Of a stretch of DNA of 64,000 nt, positions 1-9,233 are shown piece by piece. This DNA comes from Chryseobacterium sp. 52. Lineage in GTDB: Bacteria; Bacteroidota; Bacteroidia; Flavobacteriales; Weeksellaceae. Positions within the stretch are counted from its first letter, which is position 1; each line of letters begins with the position of its first letter. The position numbers and the translations under genes were made by a program. Location of the stretch: the NCBI RefSeq assembly GCF_002754245.1, contig NZ_PEEX01000001.1:1054001-1118000 (forward strand), given 5' to 3'. The notes beneath the pieces are model-generated. The model had not been told where the DNA came from. It did no database searches and saw only the letters and a list, made by a program, of their open reading frames with translations.

Positions 1-405
1 TAGCTTTTCTGTAGGAACACGTATCTGCATCGTGTTTTCCGTCTGGTATTTTTTGATCAGCATCGCGTTGTCATTGGACGTATTGTAAGTATCCTGAGAA
101 ATTACATTACTCTGAAGATTGCTGTAGGTGACAAACCCTCCCAGATCCTGAACCGATTTTTCAATAGAAACAGTGGCGTCATAAACATCCTTAACTTCCA
201 TATTCACATCTGCGGTTTTAATAAACTGCTTGTCTTTTACTTTCATGGTTGCTGCAGAAGAAACACTGTCTGAGATAACTACAGCTGCAGAGTCTGTCAT
301 GGCATATTCTGCACGTTCTGTAGAAGAAATTTCTCCCTTTTTACATGAGTAAATTCCTAATAAAAGAACTGCTGACAGGGATAATTTAATGTAAGTCGTT
401 TTCAT
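1..405 (-). CDS. DUF4349-type lipoprotein, 3' end outside window
   Basis: Only the N-terminal 135 residues are inside the window; the C-terminus lies left of position 1. The start ATG is at 405-403. Residues 1-20 form a lipoprotein signal ending LGIYSC, so the mature protein would be lipidated at Cys20 and held in the cell envelope. The stretch after a Ser/Ala/Thr-rich linker (KTADVNMEVKDVYDA, then a 'GGFV' turn) is the beginning of a DUF4349 domain, in which a beta segment is followed by a long coiled coil. The family name rests on this pattern only. The function of DUF4349 proteins is not established. No promoter of the TAnnTTTG type was seen before it. Confidence 0.7.
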   Translation of the reverse strand, partial: MKTTYIKLSLSAVLLLGIYSCKKGEISSTERAEYAMTDSAAVVISDSVSSAATMKVKDKQFIKTADVNMEVKDVYDATVSIEKSVQDLGGFVTYSNLQSNVISQDTYNTSNDNAMLIKKYQTENTMQIRVPTEKL

Positions 406-614
406 AGCGTTGATTTTTAGTGGGTTTGCTTAGGTCAAAGTTCCAGCAGAATCCTTTGTAATATTTGAAAATCCGTCGCAAAAAGTTTGTAAAGAAATAT
501 TTATATTTTAATGCATTGTAAATGAGTGTTTTGTAAAATAAGTTGAGAGGTGGTAGCTTGTTTTCGGAGCAATTTTTGCTTAACTTTTACAAACCAACCC
601 CACAATATATTACT

Positions 615-1973
615 ATGTCAAATACTTTTTCCAAAATCAGAAACGCAATAGAATTATTCAGATCCATAGATTTTGACCAGCTGAGTGCTATTTCTCAAAA
701 AGTTGATCTTCCAAAACTGATGCAGAATTTTTCAAAACTGGATGATAAACAGCTGAACGGAATGATGAAAATGCTTGATCCCAATAAAAAAAAGAAAGAG
801 CTTCCTCCTATAGATGGTGATTTCTATGATATTTACCACACTCTGACCCCGGAACAGCGGGAGATTCAGCTTAAAGTAAGAGCTTTCATGGAGAAAGAAG
901 TGAAACCTTTGGTCAATCATTACTGGCTCAGAGATGAATTTCCTTTTGAACTCATTCCAAAATTTCAGAAACTGAATATATGTGGGGTAACCTATGAAGG
1001 GTACGGGTGCCCCGGGATGCCCTTTCTGATGGAAGGAGTTATCGCCATGGAAATGGCAAGGATAGATGCTTCTATAGCTACATTCTTTGGAGTACAATCC
1101 GGATTGGCTATGGGCTCTATTTATATATGCGGATCAGAAGAACAGAAGCAGAAATGGCTTCCTCAGATGCAGAAATTTGAAAAAATAGGAGCTTTCGGGC
1201 TTACAGAACCGGAAGTGGGATCCGGAGCAGCAGGAGGCCTTACCGTAACCTGTAAAAAGACTCCGGAAGGCTGGATTCTAAACGGACAGAAAAAATGGAT
1301 CGGAAATGCCACATTTGCAGATCTTATTATCATCTGGGCAAGAGATCTCGAGAGTGGAGATGTAAAAGGATTTATTGTAGAAAAAGATAATCCAGGATAT
1401 TCCGTGGAAAAGATCAAAGGGAAAATGGCACTGAGAATCGTTCAGAATGGATTGATCACATTAAAAGACTGTCTGGTAACCGAAGAAAACCGTCTGCAGC
1501 ATGCAGATTCGTTTAAAGATACCGGGAAAGTATTAAGAATGACAAGGGCGGGCGTTGCATGGATGGCCACAGGCTGTGCCAGAGGGGCGTATGAAAGTGC
1601 GTTGGCATACACCAGAACCCGGGAGCAGTTCGGGAAACCTATTGCTTCATTTCAGATGATTCAGGGGCATTTGGTGGAAATGCTGTCCAATCTTACAGCA
1701 ATGCAAACCATGGTTTTCAGGCTGTCCGAAATGCAGGATGAAGGAATTTTAAAAGATGAGCATGCCTCGCTGGCCAAAGTTTTCTGTACCATGAGAACAA
1801 GAGATATTGTTTCCAGAGCCAGGGAAGTGATGGGAGGAAATGGTATCCTCCTTGAATATGATGTGGCAAGGTTTGTCGCTGATTCTGAAGCAATCTATTC
1901 CTATGAAGGAACAAAAGAGATCAATTCTCTTATTGTGGGAAGATCAATTACAGGATTCAGTGCGTTTGTATAG
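615..1973 (+). CDS. Acyl-CoA dehydrogenase, glutaryl-CoA dehydrogenase-like
   Basis: FAD-dependent alpha,beta-oxidation of an acyl-CoA, with electrons passed to ETF. Of 452 residues, about the first 70 are a helical, Lys-ending extension not typical of the family. The N-terminal, middle (FGLTEPEVGSGAAGG, NGQKKWIGNA) and C-terminal ACAD domains follow. The C-terminal YEGTKEINSLIVGRSITG matches the glutaryl-CoA dehydrogenase/plant ACX4 clade, with the catalytic Glu at about residue 431. I chose ATG 615 over the in-frame TTG at 543 because the protein then begins MSNTFSK and the extra 24 residues have no family support. Whether it acts on glutaryl-CoA, and so decarboxylates, cannot be told from sequence. 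It stands alone, followed by a palindromic element and convergent doxX. Confidence 0.88.
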   Translation: MSNTFSKIRNAIELFRSIDFDQLSAISQKVDLPKLMQNFSKLDDKQLNGMMKMLDPNKKKKELPPIDGDFYDIYHTLTPEQREIQLKVRAFMEKEVKPLVNHYWLRDEFPFELIPKFQKLNICGVTYEGYGCPGMPFLMEGVIAMEMARIDASIATFFGVQSGLAMGSIYICGSEEQKQKWLPQMQKFEKIGAFGLTEPEVGSGAAGGLTVTCKKTPEGWILNGQKKWIGNATFADLIIIWARDLESGDVKGFIVEKDNPGYSVEKIKGKMALRIVQNGLITLKDCLVTEENRLQHADSFKDTGKVLRMTRAGVAWMATGCARGAYESALAYTRTREQFGKPIASFQMIQGHLVEMLSNLTAMQTMVFRLSEMQDEGILKDEHASLAKVFCTMRTRDIVSRAREVMGGNGILLEYDVARFVADSEAIYSYEGTKEINSLIVGRSITGFSAFV

Positions 1974-1984
1974 TCTTTATAAGG

Positions 1985-2064
1985 TGAATGGTGAATAGCC
2001 AGTAGTGAATTTTCGCTGGGTTATAAAAAAATGACCGCGAAGCTATTGGACTCTTCACCATTCA
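1985..2064. repeat. Imperfect palindromic element, MITE/REP-like
   Basis: Two arms, tgaatggtgaa at 1985-1995 and ttcaccattca at 2054-2064, are perfectly complementary over 11 bp. The complementarity continues inward with mismatches (agCCAGTAG against CTATTGGact, then ttttcgc against gcgaag). The whole ~80 bp can fold into one long hairpin with an A-rich apex. It fills the gap between two convergent genes and may also serve as a transcription terminator. Confidence 0.6.
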
Positions 2065-2076
2065 TTAATAATTTTC

Positions 2077-2454
2077 TTAACTGATCAAAGCTTTATATTT
2101 CTCCCGGTCATCAATAAAAGCCCAGATATTGATCAGGAGCATGACAACAGCTGTTATGATTCCCATCTGACTTGGGTCTCTGTAAACATTATGAAGGACT
2201 ATTCCTACCATAACGGGAAAGATGATGATAGCACCCAAAGCTTTGGTCTTCGGAAAGATAAATAATATCCCGCCGATAATTTCTACGATGCCTACTAATG
2301 GCATCAGCCAGCCAATTTCTACGAAGGCAGCAAAGATTTTCTCTTGTTCTATGCTCATTTTAGGCATAGGCGAATAATGAAAGAATTTGTTCATACCGGC
2401 ATTGATAAAGATCAAGGCAAATATAAAAGAAAGAATAAATTTTACGATTTTCAT
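2077..2454 (-). CDS. DoxX family membrane protein
   Basis: A 125-residue integral membrane protein with four hydrophobic segments. The first (IVKFILSFIFALIFINAGMNKF) carries the DoxX N-terminal signature of a small residue-rich helix followed by a basic 'NKF'. The second ends in GGILFIFPKTKALGA. Family members are small quinol- or redox-associated inner-membrane proteins, but the role of this one is unknown. The start ATG is at 2454-2452, and a TACATTTG -7 box (2472-2479, minus) lies just upstream. It is transcribed alone. Confidence 0.85.
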   Translation of the reverse strand: MKIVKFILSFIFALIFINAGMNKFFHYSPMPKMSIEQEKIFAAFVEIGWLMPLVGIVEIIGGILFIFPKTKALGAIIIFPVMVGIVLHNVYRDPSQMGIITAVVMLLINIWAFIDDREKYKALIS

Positions 2455-2471
2455 AATTGTTGATTTTACAT

Positions 2472-2479
2472 CAAATGTA
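2472..2479 (-). promoter_or_regulatory. -7 box (TACATTTG) of doxX-like gene
   Basis: A perfect match to the Bacteroidetes TAnnTTTG -7 element on the minus strand, 17 bp before the ATG. No convincing -33 TTG was found. Confidence 0.5.
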
Positions 2480-2575
2480 AACCAAAAATGATATTCGTTT
2501 ATTTATTTTAGATAAAATTTGTAAAATATTTTGTTTTCTACCCTTTTTGGTAGGTCGTATATAGGCTGATTTATT

Positions 2576-2583
2576 TATATTTG
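2576..2583 (+). promoter_or_regulatory. -7 box (TATATTTG) of GG-leader peptide gene
   Basis: A perfect TAnnTTTG match 29 bp before the ATG at 2613, giving a leader of roughly 24 nt. A TTG at 2547-2549 is too far (26 bp) to be a good -33 element. Confidence 0.55.
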
Positions 2584-2612
2584 TCTTGCAAATCAAACTA
2601 AACAAAAGTATT

Positions 2613-2858
2613 ATGCTGAGAAATCTTCAAAAATTAGATCGCGAAAATTTAAAGAAAATTAATGGAGGAGGTAAGCCACCTATCTGTGATATCGGCCCGG
2701 AAGGCTGTCCTTGTAAAATTCCACCGGGAGACCCTTGCTTAGGCGGCGGTGGCGGCGGGACCAATCCTGGAGATTTAGGATACTGCCCGGACAACCAGTC
2801 TTATATTCCATGCGACCAGACTTGTCCAAGTGGACAGAGCCCATTCTGCGCATTATAA
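2613..2858 (+). CDS. Cys-rich double-glycine leader peptide (bacteriocin-like)
   Basis: An 81-residue peptide. The first ~20 residues, MLRNLQKLDRENLKKINGGG, have the form of a double-glycine leader: amphipathic, LxxLxRxxLKxI, then GG. Such leaders are removed during export by ABC transporters with a C39 peptidase domain. The predicted mature part is rich in Gly and Pro, has a run of six glycines and contains eight cysteines. It is followed by a terminator, so it is a single-gene transcript. ATG 2613 is chosen over the in-frame upstream start at 2586 because the leader then starts at its usual length. Chryseobacterium genomes carry many such 'bacteriocin-like' peptides of unknown activity. No transporter, modification enzyme or immunity gene is adjacent. 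Confidence 0.8.
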   Translation: MLRNLQKLDRENLKKINGGGKPPICDIGPEGCPCKIPPGDPCLGGGGGGTNPGDLGYCPDNQSYIPCDQTCPSGQSPFCAL

Positions 2859-2880
2859 GTAGTATAAAATCAATTATAAG

Positions 2881-2911
2881 GACTGTCTCCATTGAGAGGC
2901 AGTCTTTTTTT
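2881..2911 (+). terminator. Rho-independent terminator of GG-leader peptide gene
   Basis: The stem gactgtctc/gaggcagtc (one G-U pair) has a 6-nt loop and is followed by a run of eight T. Confidence 0.85.
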
Positions 2912-2984
2912 ATAAGTAATACAGATATCACTCAAATAACCACTCATCATTGATTGCTAATTACTCATCACTCATTAACCATAT

Positions 2985-4097
2985 TTAGTCCATCTCTTTA
3001 AGCGTAATATTCTTGGAGATCTTATAGCTCTTTTTCTTTTTGTTAGGCTTTTCTTCCTCACCGAGAAGTTTTCCCCAAGGTTTTAAACCATCCACTCTTT
3101 CGAAGATGATTTTAATAATTGCAATCGCCGGGATGCAAAGGAACATTCCTGCAATTCCCCAAAGATGTTCGCCTAAAATAATTCCTATAAATGAAAATAA
3201 AGCATTGATCTTCACTTTTGATCCTACCACGAACGGAAGAACAATATTTCCATCAATAATATGCACGGCAATGTATCCAATAGCTACATAAACACAGGTG
3301 GAAGGTGTACCGGTTGCAAAAGCAATGAAACATGAAATCAGAAGAGAAATACAGATTCCCAGATAAGGAATGACATTTAATAAACCCGTCAGAACAGCCA
3401 GTAAAACGGCATACTTTACTCCTAAAACAGTAAGGACAATTGAAGAAAGAATCGAAACGATCAAAACCTGTAAACAGAGTCCGAAGATATACTTTTTTGT
3501 CATCACCCTGATCTCGGTAACCACTTCCTGTACGCTGCTTTTATGTTTTTCATTAAAGACGGTTACAATGAAATTATTAAGAATTCTTCTGTAATTTAAT
3601 ATAAAGATAAAAAACAGCGTGAAAAATACAATAAAGCCGAATCCGCTTGAGAATATTCCGAAAGTAAAACCAAGAATCACCCCGGAAGAAGATAGCAGTT
3701 TGTTTACTCCCTGATTGATATAATCGAGCTGTTCATCAATTTTTACATTAAATGTTTTCGAGATCCAGTGCTGCAGATTGTTGAAAACACTTGTCATCTG
3801 ATCCCTGAGATGAGGAAGATCTTTGCTGAAATCAGAAAGCTGTGACCCGAAAAAATAAATAAGTCCTGCTAAAATAGCCAGCATAACAAAAACCGAAGTC
3901 ATTGTTGATATAGATCTAGGAAACCTTAATTTCCTTTCCATGAAAGTGGCAACAGGCAAAAAGAGCATAGCCATTAAAAATGCTAAGAAGAAAGGCGCTA
4001 AAATGCTCTGTCCTAGTGCCAGCAGATAGCCGAGACCAATGATGGAAATGACTACAAGCGTAAGCTTAACAAGAAAGGGGAGTCTGAGGAAATTCAT
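2985..4097 (-). CDS. AI-2E family transporter (PerM/YhhT-like)
   Basis: A polytopic inner-membrane protein of 370 residues with hydrophobic segments near residues 7-50, 62-82, 145-170 and several between 205 and 335, the usual PF01594 layout. The soluble part between residues 85 and 140 (SQLSDFSKDLPHLRDQM) and the 'GxxxxxPYLG' segment near residue 240 support the family. The C-terminal tail is strongly basic. Members have been linked to autoinducer-2 export or ion antiport, and the substrate here is unknown. It sits alone between a GG-leader peptide gene (convergent) and lon (same strand, separated by the lon terminator). Confidence 0.85.
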   Translation of the reverse strand: MNFLRLPFLVKLTLVVISIIGLGYLLALGQSILAPFFLAFLMAMLFLPVATFMERKLRFPRSISTMTSVFVMLAILAGLIYFFGSQLSDFSKDLPHLRDQMTSVFNNLQHWISKTFNVKIDEQLDYINQGVNKLLSSSGVILGFTFGIFSSGFGFIVFFTLFFIFILNYRRILNNFIVTVFNEKHKSSVQEVVTEIRVMTKKYIFGLCLQVLIVSILSSIVLTVLGVKYAVLLAVLTGLLNVIPYLGICISLLISCFIAFATGTPSTCVYVAIGYIAVHIIDGNIVLPFVVGSKVKINALFSFIGIILGEHLWGIAGMFLCIPAIAIIKIIFERVDGLKPWGKLLGEEEKPNKKKKSYKISKNITLKEMD

Positions 4098-4225
4098 AAT
4101 TTTTCAAATCTGTACGATAAAAGTAAGAAAACCCACCGAATTGGAAGGTCATTTTGGTTTAATTAACATAATTCTTTTGTCGGAGAAGATGTTGAAATAG
4201 CGTCGTGTGGTAGGTGTTTTATTCA

Positions 4226-4258
4226 GAAAAAACGCATCCCAGAATCTGAGATGCGTTT
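4226..4258 (-). terminator. Terminator of lon
   Basis: On the minus strand the stem aaacgcatc/gatgcgttt is followed by a T run (seen as A at 4226-4232 on plus), 28 bp after the lon stop codon. Confidence 0.8.
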
Positions 4259-4285
4259 CCTTATTGAGAGTTGATATGTTATCAA

Positions 4286-6691
4286 TTATTTTTCGATAGC
4301 AAAATCGATCACCTCTTCCATTCTGTTGACATAATGTACAGTCAGGTTTTTCAGATAATCTTTTTTGATTTCCTCTACATCCTTTCTGTTGGCTTCACAT
4401 AGAATAACCTCTTTTATTCCTGCTCTGGTAGCAGCGAGAAGTTTTTCTTTGATTCCACCTACAGGAAGTACTTTTCCTCTTAAAGTTATTTCTCCCGTCA
4501 TGGCAAGATGAGGTTTTACCTTCTTATTCTTGAATGAAGAAACCATTGAAGTCAGCATTGCAATACCCGCAGAAGGTCCGTCTTTTGGGGTTGCCCCTTC
4601 AGGAACGTGAACGTGAATGTTTTTCTTTTCAATATCCTCCTGACTGATTCCCAGTTCATCATGCTTCGCTTTGATATACTCTAATGCAATGGTTGCAGAT
4701 TCTTTCATTACAGTTCCCAGATTTCCGGTCATGGTAAGACTTCCTTTTCCATTGCTTAAAATACTTTCAATGTATAAAATATCTCCACCTACACTTGTCC
4801 AGGCCAGACCTGTCACAACACCTGGTACTCCGGTGATCTCTGATAGGCTTTTCGGTCTTGGAACACCCAGGATTTCATCTACTTTTTCAATCGTGATCTT
4901 CGGATCGTATTCTTTTGCCAGAGCCGTCTGAAGCGCAACCCATCTTGCAATGGATGCAATCCTTTTCTCTAAAGTTCTTACCCCACTTTCAGAAGTGTGG
5001 GCTTCAATAATATGTTTAAGCTCAGGATTTCCAAGTTTAAATGATTTTCCATCCAAACCGTTCTCATCCTGCTGCTTTTTGATCAAATGTCTTTTCGCGA
5101 TCTCGGTTTTCTCTTCCATCGTATACCCTGCGATCTGAATGATCTCCGTTCTGTCTAACAAAGGCGTCTGAATGGTGGAAAGTGAGTTTGCAGTAGCAAT
5201 AAACATTACTTTTGACAAATCATAACCCATTTCTAGAAAGTTATCATAGAACGCTTTATTCTGTTCAGGATCAAGAACTTCTAAAAGTGCAGAGCTTGGA
5301 TCTCCGTGAAGTCCCTGTGCAATCTTATCAATTTCGTCCAGAACAATCACCGGGTTAGAGGTGCCTGATTTTTTAATCGACTGCAGGATTCTTCCCGCCA
5401 TCGCACCAATATAAGTCTTTCTGTGTCCTCGGATCTCGCTTTCGTCATGAAGTCCACCCAGAGATAATCTTACGTATTTTCTTCCCAATGCATCAGCCAC
5501 AGATTTTCCCAAAGAGGTTTTTCCCACTCCCGGAGGTCCTACAAGTAATAAGATAGGAGATTTCATGTTGTTTTTCAGTTTTAAAACAGCCATGTGCTCC
5601 AGAATTCTTTTCTTAATATCTTCCAGTCCAAAATGAGCCTTATCCAGCGTTTTTTCTGCTTTTGCAATGTCAAAAACATCCTTTGTGTAAGTCTCCCATG
5701 GAAGATCCGTAAAGAAATCAAGATAATTTCTCTGTACATTATAATCAGGAGAATTTGGATTCTGACGTTGCAGCCTGTTGATCTCCTTCTGGAAATGCTC
5801 CTCGACTTCCTGGTTCCATTTTTTGCTTTTTGCTTTATTGATGAGGTCTTCTATGTCACTTTCCGGACCACCTCCCAGCTCATCCTGAATGGTTCTGATT
5901 TGTTGGTTCAGAAAATACTCTCTCTGCTGTTTATCAAGATCCTTGGATGTTTTCTGATGGATCTGGCTTCTTAATTCCAGTTTTCTGAAATCCTCATGCA
6001 TCATTTCGTAGCACTTATTAGCTCTTTCTACCAGACTCTTTTCTTCAAGAAGTTTTTGCTTCTCTACGGAAGGGAAATTGGAGTTGGTGCAGATGAAATT
6101 AAGCAGATCATCATTGTTGTTGATATTCTTGATCGCGAAATTAGCCGCATTCGGAATATTAGGGTCCAGTTCAATGATCTTTAGAGCAAGATCTTTGATG
6201 TTCTCCAGCAAAGCATCATATTCTTCTTTATTTTTCGGTCGGGAATCTTTTAATTTTGTAATTTCTGCTTTAAAATAAGGCAGGCTTTCTACAACCTTCT
6301 TTATTTTAAATCTGTGAAATCCTTTAGTAATAGCCGTGATGTTACCTTCAGGTAATTTTATGATTTTAATGATCTTGGCAAGTGTCCCGGTTTGGTACAT
6401 GTCTTTCTCTCCGGGTTGCTCCAGATCTGAGTTTTTCTGGCTTACGATTCCAATGAAATCACCATTTTTCTGTGCTTCTTCAAGAAGCTGTATCGATGTT
6501 TTTCTTCCGGCAGTAATAGGAATTACTACGTTGGGAAACATGACCATATTTCTTACGGGAAGTATAGGGAATATTTTCTGTTCGGAATTTTTATCAGTCT
6601 CCGAAAAGTCTGAAAGATTAATCTCTTCAGCTACAATGTCAAATCCATCGCTGATCATTTCCTCTAAACTAATATCTTCAAATTCTGTCAT
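4286..6691 (-). CDS. lon: ATP-dependent Lon protease (LonA)
   Basis: A cytoplasmic AAA+ serine protease of 801 residues that degrades misfolded and regulatory proteins. The substrate-binding LON N-domain covers about residues 40-240 ([16 protein letters not shown]), then a coiled coil. Walker A, GPPGVGKT, is at 385-392, and Walker [11 protein letters not shown], lies about 60 residues later. The C-terminal protease domain has the Ser-Lys dyad: Ser707 in DGPSAG and Lys750 in [10 protein letters not shown]. Length and order are normal for LonA. A perfect 15-bp palindrome lies 11 bp upstream of the ATG and may be an operator. Single-gene transcript with its own terminator. Confidence 0.98.
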   Translation of the reverse strand: MTEFEDISLEEMISDGFDIVAEEINLSDFSETDKNSEQKIFPILPVRNMVMFPNVVIPITAGRKTSIQLLEEAQKNGDFIGIVSQKNSDLEQPGEKDMYQTGTLAKIIKIIKLPEGNITAITKGFHRFKIKKVVESLPYFKAEITKLKDSRPKNKEEYDALLENIKDLALKIIELDPNIPNAANFAIKNINNNDDLLNFICTNSNFPSVEKQKLLEEKSLVERANKCYEMMHEDFRKLELRSQIHQKTSKDLDKQQREYFLNQQIRTIQDELGGGPESDIEDLINKAKSKKWNQEVEEHFQKEINRLQRQNPNSPDYNVQRNYLDFFTDLPWETYTKDVFDIAKAEKTLDKAHFGLEDIKKRILEHMAVLKLKNNMKSPILLLVGPPGVGKTSLGKSVADALGRKYVRLSLGGLHDESEIRGHRKTYIGAMAGRILQSIKKSGTSNPVIVLDEIDKIAQGLHGDPSSALLEVLDPEQNKAFYDNFLEMGYDLSKVMFIATANSLSTIQTPLLDRTEIIQIAGYTMEEKTEIAKRHLIKKQQDENGLDGKSFKLGNPELKHIIEAHTSESGVRTLEKRIASIARWVALQTALAKEYDPKITIEKVDEILGVPRPKSLSEITGVPGVVTGLAWTSVGGDILYIESILSNGKGSLTMTGNLGTVMKESATIALEYIKAKHDELGISQEDIEKKNIHVHVPEGATPKDGPSAGIAMLTSMVSSFKNKKVKPHLAMTGEITLRGKVLPVGGIKEKLLAATRAGIKEVILCEANRKDVEEIKKDYLKNLTVHYVNRMEEVIDFAIEK

Positions 6692-6701
6692 AGTTAATCA
6701 A

Positions 6702-6716
6702 ATGACAAATTGTCAT
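6702..6716. promoter_or_regulatory. Perfect palindrome before lon, candidate operator
   Basis: ATGACAA-A-TTGTCAT reads the same on both strands and ends 11 bp before the lon ATG. A heat-shock or stress regulator site is an inference from position and symmetry. Confidence 0.45.
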
Positions 6717-6914
6717 CTTCGTTTTAATTCGTTAAAATGATATTTTACAATATGCGCTGAAAACGTGCAGCGTATTATAGTTCTCTAAATTGCACAATAC
6801 CTATGCCATTTGTTTTTTGCTAAAAAATATGGTCAAAATTTCCTTTTTTCAATAATCTTTCATTTTAAAAATTAAAATAAAGGACTTCTGCTTCTCTAAT
6901 TTCTTAAAAATGTG

Positions 6915-6922
6915 TATTTTCG
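6915..6922 (+). promoter_or_regulatory. -7 box (TATTTTCG) of ppiD-like gene
   Basis: Seven of eight positions match TAnnTTTG, 30 bp before the ATG at 6952. No clear -33 element. Confidence 0.4.
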
Positions 6923-6951
6923 CAAACTGATAAAAAACTATAATATATAAA

Positions 6952-9105
6952 ATGGCAATTTTAGGACAGATTAGGAGTAAGCCTTGGCTTTTGATGGGAG
7001 TGATCGCATTGGCGCTTTTAGCGTTTTTGGTAAACCCGGAAAGCATCGACAAGGTTTTTGGAAAAAATCCTGACGTTTTAGGAAAAGTAAACGGTGAGAA
7101 AGTCACCCGCGAAGAGTTCAATGATCAACTTTTCGTACTGCAGCAGCAGGCTGAACAACAAGGTCGTCCAAAAACGGGACTTGAAGAGCAGGCTTGGCAG
7201 TTACTTGTACAATCTAAACTTATCAAGCAACAGTTTGAGAAATTGGGCTTTGAAATGACTGATGATTATTTCTGGAACCAGATCCAGTATGATCAGATGT
7301 TTGCCCAACAACAGCAGTTCTTTGATGAGAAAGGTAATTTTAAAACTCAAGAACTTAAAAAAGAAATTGAAACATTAAAGAGCACCAATCCTGAAGGTTA
7401 CAACCAATGGTTGAAAACCAGAAAAACAGTCGAATACAGACTGATGGCAAGACAGGTGTTTTCTAATATTTCAGCAGGTATTACTACTGGTAAGAAAGAA
7501 GCTGAAGAGCTTATGAAACAGAGAGACCAGCTGGCGGATATCGATTTTGTAAAGATCGACTATGCAGCATACCTTCAAAAAACGAAAATCAATGTTACTA
7601 CGGCAGATCTTGAAAATTATATCAAGAAACACCCTGTAATGTTTAAAGCAGAGCCTAGCAGAAATGTTGGAATCGTATATTTTCCTTCCAAACCTAGCCC
7701 GGCAGATGATGCAGCGGCTCAGAAGGAAATCAATAAGCTTTATTCGGGAGGTACGGATGCAAGTGGAGGAACTGAAAACTTCCAGAATACAAAGAATGAC
7801 TCAATGTTTGTAATGGCAAATTCTGATATGCCATATAACAATCAGTATGCAAAGCCGAACCAATTGCCTCAGACGATCCAGGCACAGATTCCATCTGCTA
7901 CCATCGGACAGACTTTCGGGCCTTACAAGGAGCAAAACTTCTATGTGGTTTCAAAGCTTTTGGATAAAAAAACATCTGACTCTACCTTGTCAAGACACAT
8001 CCTTATTGCTTTCAAAGGAAGTCCCGCAGGAGAAGGGGTAACAAGATCTAAAGAGCAGGCTAAGAAATTGGCAGACTCTATCGGAGCTATTGTGAAAGCA
8101 AGCCCGGCTAAATTTACAGAGTTTATTAAACTTTCTAATGACCCAAGCTCTGCAGCACAGGGAGGAAGCTTAGGATGGACAACTCCTGAAACACCTTTCG
8201 TTCCGGAATTCCTTACTTATTTAGCAAACAATCCTAAAGGAGCTACCGGTGTTGTAGAAACACAGTTCGGATACCATATCATCAATATTGAAGATAAAAA
8301 GGCAGGGTCAATGAGCTATAAAGTAGCTAACCTTGTGAAAGAAGTGAAGCCTTCAGATGCTACGGAAGCAGAATCTGATAAAAAAGCTAGAAAATTCATT
8401 CAGCAGATTCAGGGGAAATCTTTCAACGATTTCGTGAATATTGCTAAAAAAGAAAACTATCAGTTCTCCAATCCTAAAGCAGCCAAAAGATTTGACGGAC
8501 AGCTTCAGGGTCTTGGTACTGATAAAGACGGTGAAATCTTAGCTTGGGCTTTCGATAAGAAAAGATCAAAAGGAGATACAGAATTCTTTACTGTAGAAGG
8601 TACAGGAGATAAAATTATAGTATACCTTAACGGAAAACAGGAAGCTGGTCTTGCAGATCCTGAATCTGTAAGAGATCAGATTGAAGTGATCGTTAAAAAT
8701 AAACTGGCGGCAAAACAAATTTCTGATAAAATTGCTGGAGCAAAAGCTTCAAACTTAGATCAGATCGCTAAAATGTTTGCTTCAACAAAGCAGGCAGCTC
8801 AGGTCAATATGCTTAATCCTTCAGTAGCAGGTTCTATGGAACCTAAAGTTGCAGGAGCAGCGTTCGGTGCGGCGAAAGGTAAACTTTCTAACCCTATCGA
8901 AGGAGGAACAGGTGTTTATGTATTGATCAAAAAATCAGAAACTGTAAACAAACAACCTGGTGACCTTAAGCAATTCACAGAATCTATTACCCAGAGAAGT
9001 GCAGGGATGTTCGGACAGGCTTGGATGAAGAGTCTTCAGGATAATGCAGATATCAAGGATTATAGAATCGAAATCTGGAACAAGCTGGGAAATCAGCAAC
9101 AGTAA
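6952..9105 (+). CDS. Peptidylprolyl isomerase, PpiD/SurA-like
   Basis: A 717-residue envelope chaperone and foldase. A single N-terminal membrane segment (about residues 11-27, WLLMGVIALALLAFLV) anchors it with the bulk in the periplasm. A SurA-type N-terminal chaperone region follows (about 35-180). A parvulin PPIC domain lies near 345-450, with SRHILIAF, AQGGSLGWT and GVVETQFGYHIINI. The C-terminal ~250 residues resemble a second, degenerate parvulin-like region. Architecture and length fit PpiD rather than soluble SurA. It has its own promoter-like site and a strong terminator, so it is probably monocistronic. Confidence 0.92.
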   Translation: MAILGQIRSKPWLLMGVIALALLAFLVNPESIDKVFGKNPDVLGKVNGEKVTREEFNDQLFVLQQQAEQQGRPKTGLEEQAWQLLVQSKLIKQQFEKLGFEMTDDYFWNQIQYDQMFAQQQQFFDEKGNFKTQELKKEIETLKSTNPEGYNQWLKTRKTVEYRLMARQVFSNISAGITTGKKEAEELMKQRDQLADIDFVKIDYAAYLQKTKINVTTADLENYIKKHPVMFKAEPSRNVGIVYFPSKPSPADDAAAQKEINKLYSGGTDASGGTENFQNTKNDSMFVMANSDMPYNNQYAKPNQLPQTIQAQIPSATIGQTFGPYKEQNFYVVSKLLDKKTSDSTLSRHILIAFKGSPAGEGVTRSKEQAKKLADSIGAIVKASPAKFTEFIKLSNDPSSAAQGGSLGWTTPETPFVPEFLTYLANNPKGATGVVETQFGYHIINIEDKKAGSMSYKVANLVKEVKPSDATEAESDKKARKFIQQIQGKSFNDFVNIAKKENYQFSNPKAAKRFDGQLQGLGTDKDGEILAWAFDKKRSKGDTEFFTVEGTGDKIIVYLNGKQEAGLADPESVRDQIEVIVKNKLAAKQISDKIAGAKASNLDQIAKMFASTKQAAQVNMLNPSVAGSMEPKVAGAAFGAAKGKLSNPIEGGTGVYVLIKKSETVNKQPGDLKQFTESITQRSAGMFGQAWMKSLQDNADIKDYRIEIWNKLGNQQQ

Positions 9106-9127
9106 GAAATTAATTTTTACAGATATC

Positions 9128-9157
9128 AAAGCGGCAGAATTTTCTGCCGCTTTTTTT
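9128..9157 (+). terminator. Terminator of ppiD-like gene
   Basis: The perfect stem aaagcggcagaa/ttctgccgcttt is followed by seven T. Confidence 0.9.
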
Positions 9158-9203
9158 GTATTTAACGCAGAACAATAAAGAAAAAGATTAATTTAAAATG
9201 TGT

Positions 9204-9211
9204 TATATTTG
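9204..9211 (+). promoter_or_regulatory. -7 box (TATATTTG) of mlaD-like operon
   Basis: A perfect TAnnTTTG match 22 bp before the GTG start codon at 9234. Confidence 0.6.
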
Positions 9212-9233
9212 CTCATTAGAAAAAATTTAGCAA

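Noticed and set aside
543..614. Longer start (TTG 543) for the acyl-CoA dehydrogenase
   Set aside because: The added 24 residues have no family counterpart and MSNTFSK at 615 is a normal start.
6702..6716. lon palindrome as a third Fnr box
   Set aside because: Half-site spacing is 7 instead of 6 and the half sites differ, so it should bind something else.
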